Positions 12,801 to 27,300 of a stretch of DNA of 64,000 nucleotides are shown here, piece by piece. The position numbers were made by a program, and so were the translations under genes. Each line of letters starts with the position of its first letter. Position 1 is the first letter of the stretch. Location of the stretch: assembly GCA_907163375.1 (NCBI GenBank), contig CAJQUW010007236.1, positions 1 through 64,000 on the forward strand, read 5' to 3'. The notes under the pieces were generated by a model, which ran no database searches, was not told the origin of the DNA, and saw nothing but the letters and a program-made list of their open reading frames with translations. Source of the DNA: Prostheceraeus crozeri. Lineage: Eukaryota > Platyhelminthes > Polycladida > Euryleptidae.

Positions 12801-15800
12801 TGAAGGTGCAAAAGAAGGGACGATGTAGCACGACGAGGAGACAATGAAAGGCACACTGAAGGGGCCAAAGAGGGGACGATGTAGCAGACGAGGAGGGGAA
12901 GAAAAGCACACTGAAGGGTCCAAAGAGGGGACGATGTAGCAAACGAGGAGACGATGAAGGGCACACTGAAGGGTCCAAAGAGTGGACGATGTAGCAAGCG
13001 AGGAGACGATGAAGGGCACACTGAAGGGACCAAAGAAGGGACGATGTAGAAGACGAGAAAGGGAAGAAAGGCACACTGGAGGGGCCAACGAGGGGACGAT
13101 GTAGCTGACGAGGAATGGATGAAGGGCACACTGAAGGGACAAAAGAGAGGACGATGTAGCTGACGAGGAATGGATGAAGGGCAAACTGAAGGGCCAAAGA
13201 GGGGACGATGTTGCAGACAAGGAGCGGAAGAGCAACACACTGGAGGAGCCAAATAGGGGACGATGTAGCAGACGAGGAATGGATGAAGAGCACACTGAAG
13301 GGACCAAAGAGGGGACGATGTAGAAGACGAGGAAGGGAAGAAAGGCACACTGGAGGGGCCAACGAGGGGACGATGTAGCTGACGAGGAATGGATGAAGGG
13401 CACACTGGAGGGGCGAACGAGGGGACGATGTAGCTGACGAGGAATGGATGAAGGGCACACTGAAGGGACAAAAGAGAGGACGATGTAGCTGACGAGGAAT
13501 GGATGAAGGGCACACTGAAGGGCCAAAGAGGGGACGATGTTGCAGACAAGGAGGGGAAGAGCAACACACTGGAGGGGCCAAATAGGGGACGATGTAGCAG
13601 ACGAGGAATGGATGAAGGGCACACTGAAGGTGCAAAAGAGGGGACGATGTAGCAGACGAGGAGGGGAAGAAAAGCACACTGAATGGGCCAAAGAGTGGAC
13701 GATGTAGCAAACGAGGAAACGATGAAGGGCACACTGAAGGGACCAAAGAGGGGACGAAGTAGAAGACGAGGAAGGGAAGAAAGGCACACTGGAGGGGCCA
13801 GAGAGGGGACGATGTAACAGACGAGAAGAGAATGAAGGGGACACTGAAGGGGCCAAAGAGGGGACGATGTTGCAGACAAGGAGGGGAAGAGCAACACACT
13901 GGAGGGGCCAAAGAGGGGACGATGTAGCAGACGAGGAGACAATGAAAAACACACTGAAGGGGCCAAAGAGGGGACGATGTAGCAGACGAGGAGGGGAAGA
14001 AAAGAACACTGAAGGGGCCAAAGAGTCAACGATGTAGCAGACGAGGAGACGATGAAGGGCACACTGAAGGGAGCAAAGAGGGGACGAAGTTGCAGACGAG
14101 TAGGGGAAGAGCAACACTCAGGAGGGGCCAAAGAGGGGACGATGTTGCAGACGAGGAATGGATGAAAGGCACACTGAAGGGACCAAAGAGGGGACGTTGT
14201 AGCAGACGAGGAAAGGATGAAAGGCACACTGAAGCGACCAAAGAGCGGACGATGTGCAGACGAGAGGGAAAGAGCAACACACTGGAGGGCCAAAGAGCGG
14301 ATGATGTTGCAGACGATGAGAGGATGAAAGGCACACTGAAGGGACAAAAGAGAGGACGATGTAGCAGACGACGAGACAATGAAAGGCACACTGAAGGGGC
14401 CAAAGAGGGGACGATGTAGCAGACGAGGAGGGGATGAAACGGCACACTGAAGTGGCCAAAGAGTCGACGATGTAGCAGACGAGGAGACGAATGAAGGGCA
14501 CACTGAAGGACAAAAGAGGGACGATGTAGAAGACGAGGAAGAGAAGAAAGGCACAGTGGAGGGCCAAAGAAGGGGACGATGTAGCAGACGATGAGAGGTT
14601 GAAGTGGACACTTAAGGTGCAAAAGAGGGGACGATGTAGCAGACGAGGAGACAAAGAAAGGACCACTGAAGGGACAAAAGAAGGGACGATGTAGCAGACG
14701 AGGAGAGGTTGAAGTGGACACTAAAGGGGGCAAAGAGGGGACGATGTAGCAGACGAGGAGGGGATGAAGGGCACACTGAAAGGGCCAAAGAGTGGACGAT
14801 GTAGCAAACGAGGAGACGATGAGGAGACGATGAAGGCCACACTGAAGGGACCAAAGAGGGGACGATGTTGCAGACGAGGAATGGATGAAAGGCACACTGA
14901 GGGGGCCAAAGAGGGGACGATGTAGCAGACGAAGAGGGGAAGAGCAACACACTGGAGTGGCCAAAGAGGGGACGATGTTGCAGACGAGGAATGGATGAAA
15001 GGCACACTGAAGGGACCAAAGAGGGGACGTTGTAGCAGACGAGGAGGGGATGAAAGGCACACTGAAGGGACAAAAGAGGGGACGATGTAGCTGACGAGGA
15101 ATGGATGAAAGGCACACTGAAGGGACAAAAGAGAGGACGATGTAGCAGACGAGGAATGGTTGAAGTGAACACTTAAGGGGCCAAAGAGGGGACGATGAAG
15201 CAGACGAGGAGACAATGAAAGGCACACTGAAGGCGCCAAACAGGCGACGATGTTGCAGACGAAGAGGAGAAGAGCAACACACTGGAGGGGCCAAAGAGAG
15301 GACGATGTTGCAGACGAGGAAAGGATGAAGGGGACACTGAAGGGGCCAAAGAGGGGACGATGTAGCTGACGAGGAATGGATGAAGGGCACACTGAAGGGA
15401 CAAAAGAGAGGACGATGTAGCTGACGAGGAATGGATGAAGGGCACACTGAAGGGCCAAAGAGGGGACGATGTTGCAGACGAGGACAGAATGAAAGGCACA
15501 CTGAAGCGACCAAAGAGCGGACGATATTGCAGACTAGGAATGGATGAAAGACACACTGAAGGGACAAAAGAGAGGACGATGTAGTTGACGAGGAATGGAT
15601 GAAGGGCACACTGAAGCGGCCAAAGAGTGGTCGATGTAGCAGACGAGGAATGGATGAAGGGCACACTGAAGGTGCAAAAGAGGGGACGATGTAGCAGACG
15701 AGGAGGGGAAGAAAAGCACACTGAAAGGGCCAAAGAGTGGACGATGTAGCAAACGAGGAGACGATGAAGGGCACACTGAAGGGACCAAAGAGGGGATGAA

Positions 15801-18800
15801 GTAGAAGACGAAGGGAAGAAAAGCACACTGAAGGGTCCAAAAAGGGGACGATGTAGCAGACGAGGAGGGGAAGAAAGGCACACTGAAGGGACAAAAGAGG
15901 GGACGATGTAGCAGACGAGGAGACAATGAAAGGCACACAGAAGGGGCCAAAGAGGGGACGATGTAGCAGACGAGGAGAGGATGAAAGGCACACTGAAGGG
16001 TCAAAAGAGGGGACGATGTAGCAGACGAGGAGACAATGAAAGGCATACTGAAGGGGTCAAAAGAGGGGACGATGTAGCAGACGAGGAGGGGAAGAAAAGC
16101 ACACTGAAGGGTCCAAAGAGGGGACGATGTAGCAAACGAGGAGACGATGAAGGGCACACTGAAGGGACCAAAAAGGGGACGATGTAGAAGACGAGGAAGG
16201 GAAGAAAGGCACACTGGAGGGGCCAAAGAGGGGACGATGTTGCAGACGAGGAATGGATGAAGGGGACACTGAAGGGGCCAAAGAGGGGACGATGTAGCAG
16301 ACGAGGAGAGGATGAAAGGCACACTGAAGGGTCAAAAGAGGGGACGATGTAGCAGACGAGGAGACAATGAAAGGCACACTGAAGGGGCCAAAGAGGGGAC
16401 GAAGTTTCAGACGAGTAGGGGAAGAGCAACACACAAGAGGGGCCAAAGAGGGGACGATGTTGCAGACGAGGAGGGGATGAAAGGCACACTGAAGGGACAA
16501 AAGAGGGGACGATGTAGCAGACGAGGAATGGATAAAGGGCACACTGAAGGGACAAAAGAGAGGACGATGTAGCAGACGAGGAATGGATGAAGGGCACACT
16601 GAAGGGGCCAAAGAGGGGACGATGTATTAGACGAGGAATGGATGAAGGGCACACTGAAGGTGCAAAAGAAGGGACGATGTAGCAGACGAGGAGACAATGA
16701 AAGGCACACTGAAGGGGCCAAAGAGGGGACGATGTAGCAGACCAGGAGGGGAAGAAAAGCACACTGAAGGGTCCAAAGAGGGGACGATGTAGCAGACGAG
16801 GAGGGGAAGAAAAGCACACTGAAGGGGCCAAAGAGTGGACGATGTAGCAAACGAGGAGACGATGAAGGGCACACTGAAGGGACCAAAGAGGGGACGATGT
16901 AGAAGACGAGAAAGGGAAGAAAGGCACACTGGAGGGGCCAACGAGGGGACGATGTAGCTGACGAGGAATGGATGAAGGGCACACTGAAGGGACAAAAGAG
17001 AGGACGATGTAGCTGACGAGGAATGGATGAAGGGCAAACTGAAGGGCCAAAGAGGGGACGATGTTGCAGACAAGGAGTGGAAGAGCAACACACTGGAGGA
17101 GCCAAATAGGGGACGATGTAGCAGACGAGGAATGGATGAAGGGCACACTGAAGGGACCAAAGAGGGGACGATGTAGAAGACGAGGAAGGGAAGAAAGGCA
17201 CACTGGAGGGTCCAAAGAGGGGACGATGTAGCAGACGAGGAATGGATGAAGGGCACACTGAAGGGACAAAAGAGAGGACGATGTAGCTGACGAGGAGACG
17301 ATGAAGGGCACACTGAAGGGACCAAAGAGGGGACGATGTAGAAGACGAGAAAGGGAAGAAAGGCACACTGGAGGGGCCAACGAGGGGACGATGTAGCTGA
17401 CGAGGAATGGATGAAGGGCACACTGAAGGGACAAAAGAGAGGACGATGTAGCTGACGAGGAATGGATGAAGGGCACACTGAAGGGCCAAAGAGGGGACGA
17501 TGTTGCAGACAAGGAGGGGAAGAGCAACACACTGGAGGGGCCAAATAGGGGACGATGTAGCAGACGAGGAATGGATGAAGGGCACACTGAAGGTGCAAAA
17601 GAGGGGACGATGTAGCAGACGAGGAGGGGAAGAAAAGCACACTGAATGGGCCAAAGAGTGGACGATGTAGCAAACGAGGAGACGATGAAGGGCACACTGA
17701 AGGGACCAAAGAGGGGACGAAGTAGAAGACGAGGAAGGGAAGAAAGGCACACTGGAGGGGCCAGAGAGGGGACGATGTAACAGACGAGAAGAGAATGAAG
17801 GGGACACTGAAGGGGCCAAAGAGGGGACGATGTTGCAGACAAGGAGGGAAGAGCAACACACTGGAGGGGCCAAAGAGGGGACGATGTAGCAGACGAGGAG
17901 ACAATGAAAAACACACTGAAGGGGCCAAAGAGTCAACGATGTAGTAGACGAGGAGACGATGAAGGGCACACTGAAGGGAGCAAAGAGGGGACGAAGTTGC
18001 AGACGAGTAGGGGAAGAGCAACACTCAGGAGGGGCCAAAGAGGGGACGATGTTACAGACGAGGAATGGATGAAAGGCACACTGAAGGGACCAAAGAGGGG
18101 ACGTTGTATCAGACGAGGAAAGGATGAAAGGCACACTGAAGCGACCAAAGAGCGGACGATGTTGCAGACGAGGAGGGGAAGAGCAACACACTGGAGGGGC
18201 CAAAGAGCGGATGATGTTGCAGACGATGAGAGGATGAAAGGCACACTGAAGGGACAAAAGAGAGGACGATGTAGCAGACGACGAGACAATGAAAGGCACA
18301 CTGAAGGGGCCAAAGAGGGGACGATGTAGCAGACGAGGAGGGGATGAACGGCACACTGAAGGGGCCAAAGAGTCGACGATGTAGCAGACGAGGAGACGAT
18401 GAAGGGCACACTGAAGGGACAAAAGAGGGGACGATGTAGAAGACGAGGAAGAGAAGAAAGGCACAGTGGAGGGGCCAAAGAGGGGACGATGTTGCAGACG
18501 AGGAATGGATGAAGGGGACACTGAAGGGGCCAAAGAGGGGACGATGTAGCAGACGAGGAGAGGATGAAAGGCTCACTGAAGGGTCAAAAGAGTGGACGAT
18601 GTAGCAGACGAGGAGACAATGAAAGGCACACTGAAGGAGCCAAAGAGAGGACGATGTAGCAGACGAGGAGGGGATGAACGGCACACTGAAGGGGCCAAAG
18701 AGTCGACGATGTAGCAGACGAGGAGACGATGAAGGGCACACTGAAGGGACAAAAGAGGGGACGATGTAGAAGACGAGGAAGAGAAGAAAGGCACAGTGGA

Positions 18801-19600
18801 GGGGCCAAAGAGGGGACGATGTTGCAGACGAGGAATGGATGAAGGGGACACTGAAGGGGCCAAAGAGGGGACGTTGTAGCAGACGAGGAGGCGATGAAAG
18901 GCACACTGAAGGGACAAAAGAAGGGACGATGTAGCAGACGAGGAGAGGTTGAAGTGGACACTGAAGGGACCAAAGAGGGGACGATGTAGCAGACGAGGAG
19001 GGGATGAAGGGCACACTGAAAGGGCCAAAGAGTGGACGATGTAGCAAACGAGGAGACGATGAAGGCCACATTGAAGGGACCAAAGAGGGGACGATGTTGC
19101 AGACGAGGAATGGATGAAAGGCACACTGAGGGGGCCAAAGAGGGGACGATGTAGCAGACGAAGAGGGGAAGAGCAACACACTTGAGTGGCCAAAGAGGGG
19201 ACGATGTTGCAGACGAGGAATGGATGAAAGGCACACTGAAGGGACCAAAGAGGGGACGTTGTAGCAGACGAGGAGGGGATGAAAGGCACACTGAAGGGAC
19301 AAAAGAGGGGACGATGTAGCTGACGAGGAATGGATGAAGGGCACACTAAAGGTGCAAAAGAAGGGACGATGTAGCAGACGAGGAGAGGATGAAAGGCACA
19401 CTAAAGGGTCAAAAGAGGGGACGATGTAGCAGACGAGGAGACAATGAAAGGCACACTGAAGGAGCCAAACAGGCGACGATGTTGCAGACGAAGAGGAGAA
19501 GAGCAACACACTGGAGGGGCCAAAGAGAGGACGATGTTGCAGACGAGGAAAGGATGAAGGGGACACTGAAGGGGCCAAAGAGGGGACGATGTAGCAGACG
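11521..19600. repeat. Two copies of a block of about 3.9-4.2 kb
   Basis: Markers in 11,521-15,400 recur in the same order in 15,523-19,600. The pairs are 11,521/15,523, 12,771/16,625 (TATTAGACGAGG), 13,811/17,774 (GATGTAACAGACG), 14,463/18,372 (GTCGACGATG), 14,901/19,130 (GGGGGCCAAAG) and 15,241/19,470 (CAGGCGACGATG). The offset drifts from 3,854 to 4,229, so whole units were gained and lost after duplication. Confidence 0.75.
18341..18830. repeat. Local duplication of six units (330 bp)
   Basis: The segment with GAACGGCACACTGAAGGGG, the GAGTCGACG unit and the AAGAGAAGAAAGGCACAGTGG unit occurs at about 18,347-18,480 and again 330 bp later at about 18,677-18,810. That is exactly six 55-bp units. 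Confidence 0.75.
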
Positions 19601-19999
19601 AGGAGAGGATGAAAGGCGCACTGAAGGGTCAAAAGAGGGGACGATGTAGGAGACGAGGAGACAATGAAAGGCACACTGAAGGAGCGAAAGAGGGGACGAT
19701 GTTGCAGACGAAGAGGGGAAGAGCAACACACTGGAGGGGCCAAAGAGGGGACGATGTTGCAGACGAGGAAAGGATGAAAGGCACACTGAAGGGACAAAAG
19801 AGGGGACGATGTAGATGACGAGGAATGGATGAAGGGCACACTAAAGGTGCAAAAGAAGGGACGATGTAGCAGACGAGGAGAGGTTAAAGTGGACACTTAA
19901 GCGGCCAAAGAGGGGACGATGTAGCAGACGAGGAAGGGATGAAAGACACACTGAAGGGACAAAAGAGAGGACGATGTAGCAGACGAGGAATGGATGAAG

Positions 20000-22900
20000 G
20001 GCACACTGAAGGTGCAAAAGAAGGGACGATGTAGCAAACGAGGAGACGATGAAGGGCACACTGAAGGGACCAAAGAGGGGACGATGTAGCAGACGAGGAG
20101 AGGATAAAAGGCACACTGAAGGGTCAAAAGAGGGGACGATGTAGCAGACGAGGAGACAATGAAAGGCACACAGAAGGGGCCAAAGAGGGGACGATGTAGC
20201 AGACGAGGAGGGGATGAAAGGCACACTGAAGGGACAAAAGAGGGACGATGTAGCTGACGAGGACAGAATAAAAGGCATACTGAAGGGACCAAAGAGGGGA
20301 CGATGTAGCAGACGAGGAATGGATGAAACGCACACTGAAGGGACAAAAGAGAGGACGATGTAGCGGACGAGGAATGGATGAAGGGCACACTGAAGGGGCC
20401 AAAGAGGGGACGATGTAGCAGACGAGGAATAGATGAAGGGCACACTGAAGGTGCAAAAGAAGGGACGATGTAGCAGACGAGGAGAGGTTGAAGTGGACAC
20501 TTAAAGTGCCAAAGAGGGGACGATGTAGCAGACGAGGAGACAATGAAAGGCACACTGAAGGGGCCAAAGAGGGGACGATGTAGCAGACGAGGAGGGGAAG
20601 AAAAGCACACTGAAGGGGCCAAAGAGTCAACGATGTAGCAGACGAGGAGACGATGAAGGGCACACTGAAGGGACCAAAGAGGGGACGATGTAGAAGACGA
20701 GGAAGAGAAGAAAGGCACAGTGGAGGGGCCAAAGAGAGGACGATGTTGCAGACGGGAATGGATGAAGAAGACACTGAAGGGACAAAAGAAGGGACGATGT
20801 AGCTGACGAGGAGGGGATGAAAGGCACACTGAAGGGTCAAAAGAGGGGACGATGTAGCAGACGAGGAGGGGATGAAAGGCACACTGAAGGGACCAAAGAG
20901 CGGACGATGTTGCAGACGAGGAGGGGACGAGCAACACACTGAAGGGACCAAAGAGCGGACGATGTAGCAGACGAGGACAGGATGAAAGGCACACAGAAGG
21001 GGCCAAAGAGAGGACGATGTAGCAGACGAGGAATGGATGAAGGGCACACTGAAGGGGCAAAAGAGAGGACGATGTAGCAGACGAGGAATGGATGAAAGGC
21101 ACACTAAAGGTGCAAAAGAAGGGACGATGTAGCAGACGAGGAGAGGTTGAAGTGAACACTTAAGGGGCCAAAGAGGGGACGATGTAGCAGACGAACAGAG
21201 GATGAAAGGCACACTAAAGGGGCCAAAGAGTGGACGATGTAGCAGAGGAGGAGGGGATGAAGGGCACACTAAAGGGGCCAAAGAGTGGACGATGTAGCAA
21301 ACGAGGAGACGATGAAAGGCACACTGAAGGGACCAAAGAGGGGACGAAGTAGAAGACGAGGAGACAATGAAAGGCACACTGAAGGGGCCAAAGAGGGGAC
21401 GATGTTGCAGACGAGGAGAGAATGAAAGGCACACTGAAGGAGCCACAGATGGGACGATGTTGCAGACGAGGAATGGATGAAAGGCACACTGAAGGGACAA
21501 AAGAAGGGACGATGTAGCAGACGAAGAGGGGAAGAGCAACACACTGGAGTGGCCAAAGAGGGGACGATGTTGCAGACGATGAATGGATGAAAGGCACACT
21601 GAAGGGACCAAAGAGGGGACGATGTAGCAGACGAGGAGACAATGAAAGGCACACTGAAGGAGCCAATGAGGGACGATGTTGCAGACGAAGAGGGGAAGAG
21701 CAACACACTGGAGTGGCCAAAGAGCGGATGATGTTGCAGACGAGGAGAGGATGAAAGGCACACTGAAGGGACAAAAGAGGGGACGATGTAGCAGACGAGG
21801 AATGGATGAAGGGCACACTGAAGGTGCAAAAGAAGGGACGATGTAGCAAACGAGGAGACGATGAAGGGCACACTGAAGGGACCAAAGAGGGGACGATGTA
21901 GCAGACGAGGAGAGGATAAAAGGCACACTGAAGGGTCAAAAGAGGGGACGATGTAGCAGACGAGGAGACAATGAAAGGCACACAGAAGGGGCCAAAGAGG
22001 GGACGATGTAGCAGACGAGGAGGGGATGAAAGGCACACTGAAGGGACAAAAGAGGGGACGATGTAGCTGACGAGGACAGAATAAAAGGCATACTGAAGGG
22101 ACCAAAGAGGGGACGATGTAGCAGACGAGGAATGGATGAAACGCACACTGAAGGGACAAAAGAGAGGACGATGTAGCGGACGAGGAATGGATGAAGGGCA
22201 CACTGAAGGGGCCAAAGAGGGGACGATGTAGCAGACGAGGAATGAATGAAGGGGACACTGAAGGTGCAAAAGAAGGGACGATGTAGCAGACGAGGAGAGG
22301 TTGAAGTGGACACTTAAGCGGCCAAAGAGGGGACGATGTAGCAGACGAGGAGACAATGAAAGGCACACTGAAGGGGCCAAAGAGGGGACGATGTAGCAGA
22401 CGAGGAGGGGAAGAAAAGCACACTGAAGGGTCCAAAGAGTCAACGATGTAGCAGACGAGGAGACGATGAAGGGCACACTGAAGGGACCAAAGAGGGGACG
22501 ATGTAGAAGACGAGGAAGAGAAGAAAGGCACAGTGGAGGGGCCAAAGAGAGGACGATGTTGCAGACGGGGAATGGATGAAGAAGACACTGAAGGGGCCAA
22601 AGAGCGGACGATGTAGCAGACGAGGAGAGGATGAAAGGCACACTGAAGGGTCAAAAGAGGGGACGATGTTGCAGACGAGGAGACAATGAAAGGCACACTG
22701 AAGGAGCCAAAGAGGGGACGATGTTGCAGACGAAGAGGGGAAGAGCAACACACTGGAGGGGCCAAAGAGGGGACGATGTTGCAGACGAGGAATGGATGAA
22801 AGGCACACTGAAGGGACAAAAGAGGGGACGATGTAGCAGACGAGGAATGGATGAAGGGCACACTGAAGGGGCCAAAGAGGGGACGATGTAGCAGACGAGG

Positions 22901-24300
22901 AATGGATGAAGGGCACACTAAAGGTGCAAAAGAAGGGACGAAGTAGCAGACGAGGAGAGGTTGAAGTGGACACTTAAGGGGCCAAAGAGGGGACGATTGA
23001 GCAGACGAGGAGGGGATGAAAGACACACTGAAGGGACAAAAGAGAGGACGATGTAGCAGACGAGGAGGGGATGAAGGGCACACTGAAAGGGCCAAAGAGT
23101 GGACGATGTAGCAAACGAGGAGACGATGAAGGGCACACTGAAGGGACCAAAGAGGGGACGATGTAGCAGACGAGGAGACAATGAAAGGCACACTGAAGGG
23201 GCCAAAGAGGGGACGATGTTGCAGACGAGGAGAGAATGAAAGGCACACTGAAGGAGCCACAGATGGGACGATGTTGCAGACGAGGAATGGATGAAAGGCA
23301 CACTGAAGGGACAAAAGAAGGGACGATGTAGCAGACGAAGAGGGGAAGAGCAACACACTGGAGTGGCCAAAGAGGGGACGATGTTGCAGACGATGAATGG
23401 ATGAAAGGCACACTGAAGGGACCAAAGAGGGGACGATGTAGCAGACGAGGAGACAATGAAAGGCACACTGAAGGAGCCAATGAGGGGACGATGTTGCAGA
23501 CGAAGAGGGGAAGAGCAACACACTGGAGTGGCCAAAGAGGGGACGATGTAGCAGACGAGGAGGGGATGAAAGGCACACTGAAGGGACAAAAGAGGGGACG
23601 ATGTAGCTGACGAGGAATGGATGAAGGGCACACTAAAGGTGCAAAAGAGGGGACGATGTTGCAGACGAAGAGGGGAAGAGCAACACACTGGAGGGGCCAA
23701 AGAGGGGACGATGTTGCAGACGAGGAAAGGATGAAAGGCACACTGAAGGGACAAAAGAGGGGACGATGTAGCAGACGAGGAATGGATGAAGGGCACACTA
23801 AAGGTGCAAAAGAAGGGACGATGTAGCAAACGAGGAGACAATGAAGGGCACACTGAAGGGACCAAAGAGGGGACGATGTAGCAGACGAGGAGAGGATAAA
23901 AGGCACACTGAAGGGTCAAAAGAGGGGACGATGTAGCAGACGAGGAGACAATGAAAGGCACACAGAAGGGGCCAAAGAGGGGACGATGTAGCAGACGAGG
24001 AGGAGATGAAAGGCAAACTGAAGGGAAAAAAGAGGGGACGATGTAGCTGACGAGGACAGGATAAAAGGCACACTGAAGGGACAAAAGAGGGGACGATGTA
24101 GCTGACGAGGAATGGATGAAACGCACACTGAAGGGACAAAAGAGAGGACGATGTAGCAGACGAGGAATGGATGAAGGGCACACTGAAGGGGCCAAAGAGG
24201 GGACGATGTAGCAGACGAGGAATGGATGAAGGGCACACTGAAGGTGCAAAAGAAGGGACGATGTAGCAGACGAGGAGAGGTTGAAGTGGACACTTAAAGT
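20000..24300. repeat. Higher-order blocks of about 1.81-1.98 kb
   Basis: A GGACAGAATAAAAGGCATAC unit at 20,261 recurs at 22,074 (1,813 bp, 33 units), and a close relative occurs at 24,054 (1,980 bp, 36 units). AGCCACAGATGGGACG at 21,441 recurs at 23,255 (1,814 bp). Confidence 0.7.
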
Positions 24301-27300
24301 GCCAAAGAGGGGACGATGTAGCAAACGAGGAGACGATGAAGGGCACACTGAAGGGACAAAAGACGGGACGATGTAGAAGACGAGGAAGAGAAGAAAGGCA
24401 CAGTGGAGGGGCCAAAGAGGGGACGATGTTGCAGACGAGGAGACGATGAAGGGCACACTGAAGGGACCAAAGAGGGGACGATGTTGCAGACGAGGAAGAG
24501 AAGAAAGGCACAGTGGAGGGGCCAAAGAGAGGACGATGTAGCAGACGAGGAGGGGAATGGATGAAGGGGACACTGAAGGGGCCAAAGAGCGGACGATGTA
24601 GCAGACGAGGAGAGGATGAAAGGCACACTGAAGGGTCAAAAGAGGGGACGATGTTGCAGACGAGGAGACAATAAAAGGCACACTGAAGGAGCCAAAGAGG
24701 GGACGATGTTGCAGACGAAGAGGGGAAGAGTAACACACTGGAGGGGCCAAAGAGGGGACGATGTTGCAGACGAGGAATGGATGAAAGGCACACTGAAGGG
24801 ACAAAAGAGGGGACGATGTAGCAGACGAGGAATGGATGAAGGGCACACTGAAGGGGCCAAAGAGGGACGTTGTAGCAGACGAGGAATGGATGAAGGGCAC
24901 AGTAAAGGTGCAAAAGAAGGGACGATGTAGCAGACGAGGAGAGGTTGAAGTGGACACTTAAGGGGCCAAAGAGGGGGCGATTGAGCAGACGAGGAGGGGA
25001 TGAAAGACACACTGAAGGGACAAAAGAGAGGACGATGTAGCAGACGAGGAGGGGATGAAGGGCACACTGTAAGGGCCAAAGAGTGGACGATGTAGCAAAC
25101 GAGGAGACGATGAAGGGCACACTGAAGGGACCAAAGAGGGGACGATGTAGCAGACGAGGAGACAATGAAAGGCACACTGAAGGGGCCAAAGAGGGGACGA
25201 TGTTGCAGACGAGGACAGGATGAAAGGCACACTGAAGGGGCCAAAGAGCGGACGATGTTGCAGACGAGGAATGGATGAAAGACACACTGAAGGGACCAAA
25301 GAGGGGACGTTGTAGCAGACGAGGAGGGGATGAAAGACACACTGAAGGGACAAAAGAGAGGACGATGTAGCTGACGAGGAATGGATGAAGGGCACACTGA
25401 AGGGGCCAAAGAGAGGACGATGTAGCAGACGAGGAGACGATGAAGGGCACACTGAAGGGACCAAAGAGGGGACGATATAGAAGACGAGGAAGAGAAGAAA
25501 GGCACAGTGGAGGGGCCAAAGAGAGGACGATGTTGCAGACGGGGAATGGATGAAGGGGACAATGAAGGGGCCAAAGAGCGGACGATGTAGCACACGAGGA
25601 GACAATGAAAGGCACACTGAAGGGCCAAAGAGGGGACGATGTTGCAGACAAAGAGGGGAAGAGCAACACACTGGAGGGGCCAAAGAGGGGACGATGTTGC
25701 AGACGAGGAATGGATGAAAGGCACACTGAAGGGACAAAAGAGGGGACGATGTAGCTGACGAGGAATGGATGAAGGGCACACTAAAGGTGCAAAAGATGGG
25801 ATGATGTAGCAGACGAGGAGAGGTTGAAGTGGACACTTAAGGGGCCAAAGAGGGGACGATGTAGCAGACGAGGAATGGATGAAACGCACACTGAAGGGAC
25901 AAAAGAGAGGACGATGTAGCAGACGAGGAATGGATGAAGGGCACACTGAAGGGGCCAAAGAGGGGACGATGTAGCAGACGAGGAATGGATGAAGGGCACA
26001 CTGAAGGTGCAAAAGAAGGGACGATGTAGCAGACGAGGAGAGGTTGAAGTGGACACTTAAAGTGCCAAAGAGGGGACGATGTAGCAAACGAGGAGACGAT
26101 GAAGGGCACACTGAAGGGACAAAAGACGGGACGATGTAGCAGACGAGGAAGAGAAGACCGGCACAGGGGCGGGGCCAACGAGGGACGATGTTGCAGACGA
26201 GGAGACGATGAAGGGCACACTGAAGGGACCAAAGAGGGGACGATGTTGCAGACGAGGAAGAGAAGAAAGGCACAGTGGAGGGGCCAAAGAGAGGACGATG
26301 TTGTAGACGGGGAATGGATGAAGGGGACACTGAAGGGGCCAAAGAGCGGACGATGTAGCAGACGAGGAGAGGATGAAAGGCACACTGAAGGGTCAAAAGA
26401 GGGGACGATGTTGCAGACGAGGAGACAATAAAAGGCACACTGAAGGAGCCAAAGAGGGGACGATGTTGCAGACGAAGAGGGGAAGAGTAACACACTGGAG
26501 GGGCCAAAGAGGGGACGATGTTGCAGACGAGGAATGGATGAAAGGCACACTGAAGGGACAAAAGAGGGGACGATGTTGCAGACGAGGAATGGATGAAGGG
26601 CACACTGAAGGGGCCAAAGAGGGGACGATGTAGCAGACGAGGAATGGATGAAGGGCACAGTAAAGGTGCAAAAGAAGGGACGATGTAGCAGACGAGGAGA
26701 GGTTGAAGTGGACACTTAAGGGGCCAAAGAGGGGGCGATTGAGCAGACGAGGAGGGGATGAAAGACACACTGAAGGGACAAAAGAGAGGACGATGTAGCA
26801 GACGAGGAGGGATGAAGGGCACACTGTAAGGGCCAAAGAGTGGACGATGTAGCAAACGAGGAGACGATGAAGGGCACACTGAAGGGACCAAAGAGGGGAC
26901 GATGTAGCAGACGAGGAGACAATGAAAGGCACACTGAAGGGGCCAAAGAGGGGACGATGTTGCAGACGAGGAAAGGATGAAAGGCACACTGAAGGGGCCA
27001 AAGAGGGGACGATGTTGCAGACGAGGAATGGATGAAAGGCACACTAAAGGGACCAAAGAGGGGACGATGTAGCAGTCAAGGAGGGGATGAAAGACACACT
27101 GAAGGGACAAAAGAGAGGACGATGTAGCTGACGAGGAATGGATGAAGGGCACACTAACGGGGCCAAAGAGTCAACGATGTAGCAGACGAGGAGACGATGA
27201 AGGGCACACTGAAGGGACCAAAGAGGGGACGATATAGAAGACGAGGAAGAGAAGAAAGGCACAGTGGAGGGGCCAAAGAGAGGACGATGTTGCAGACGGG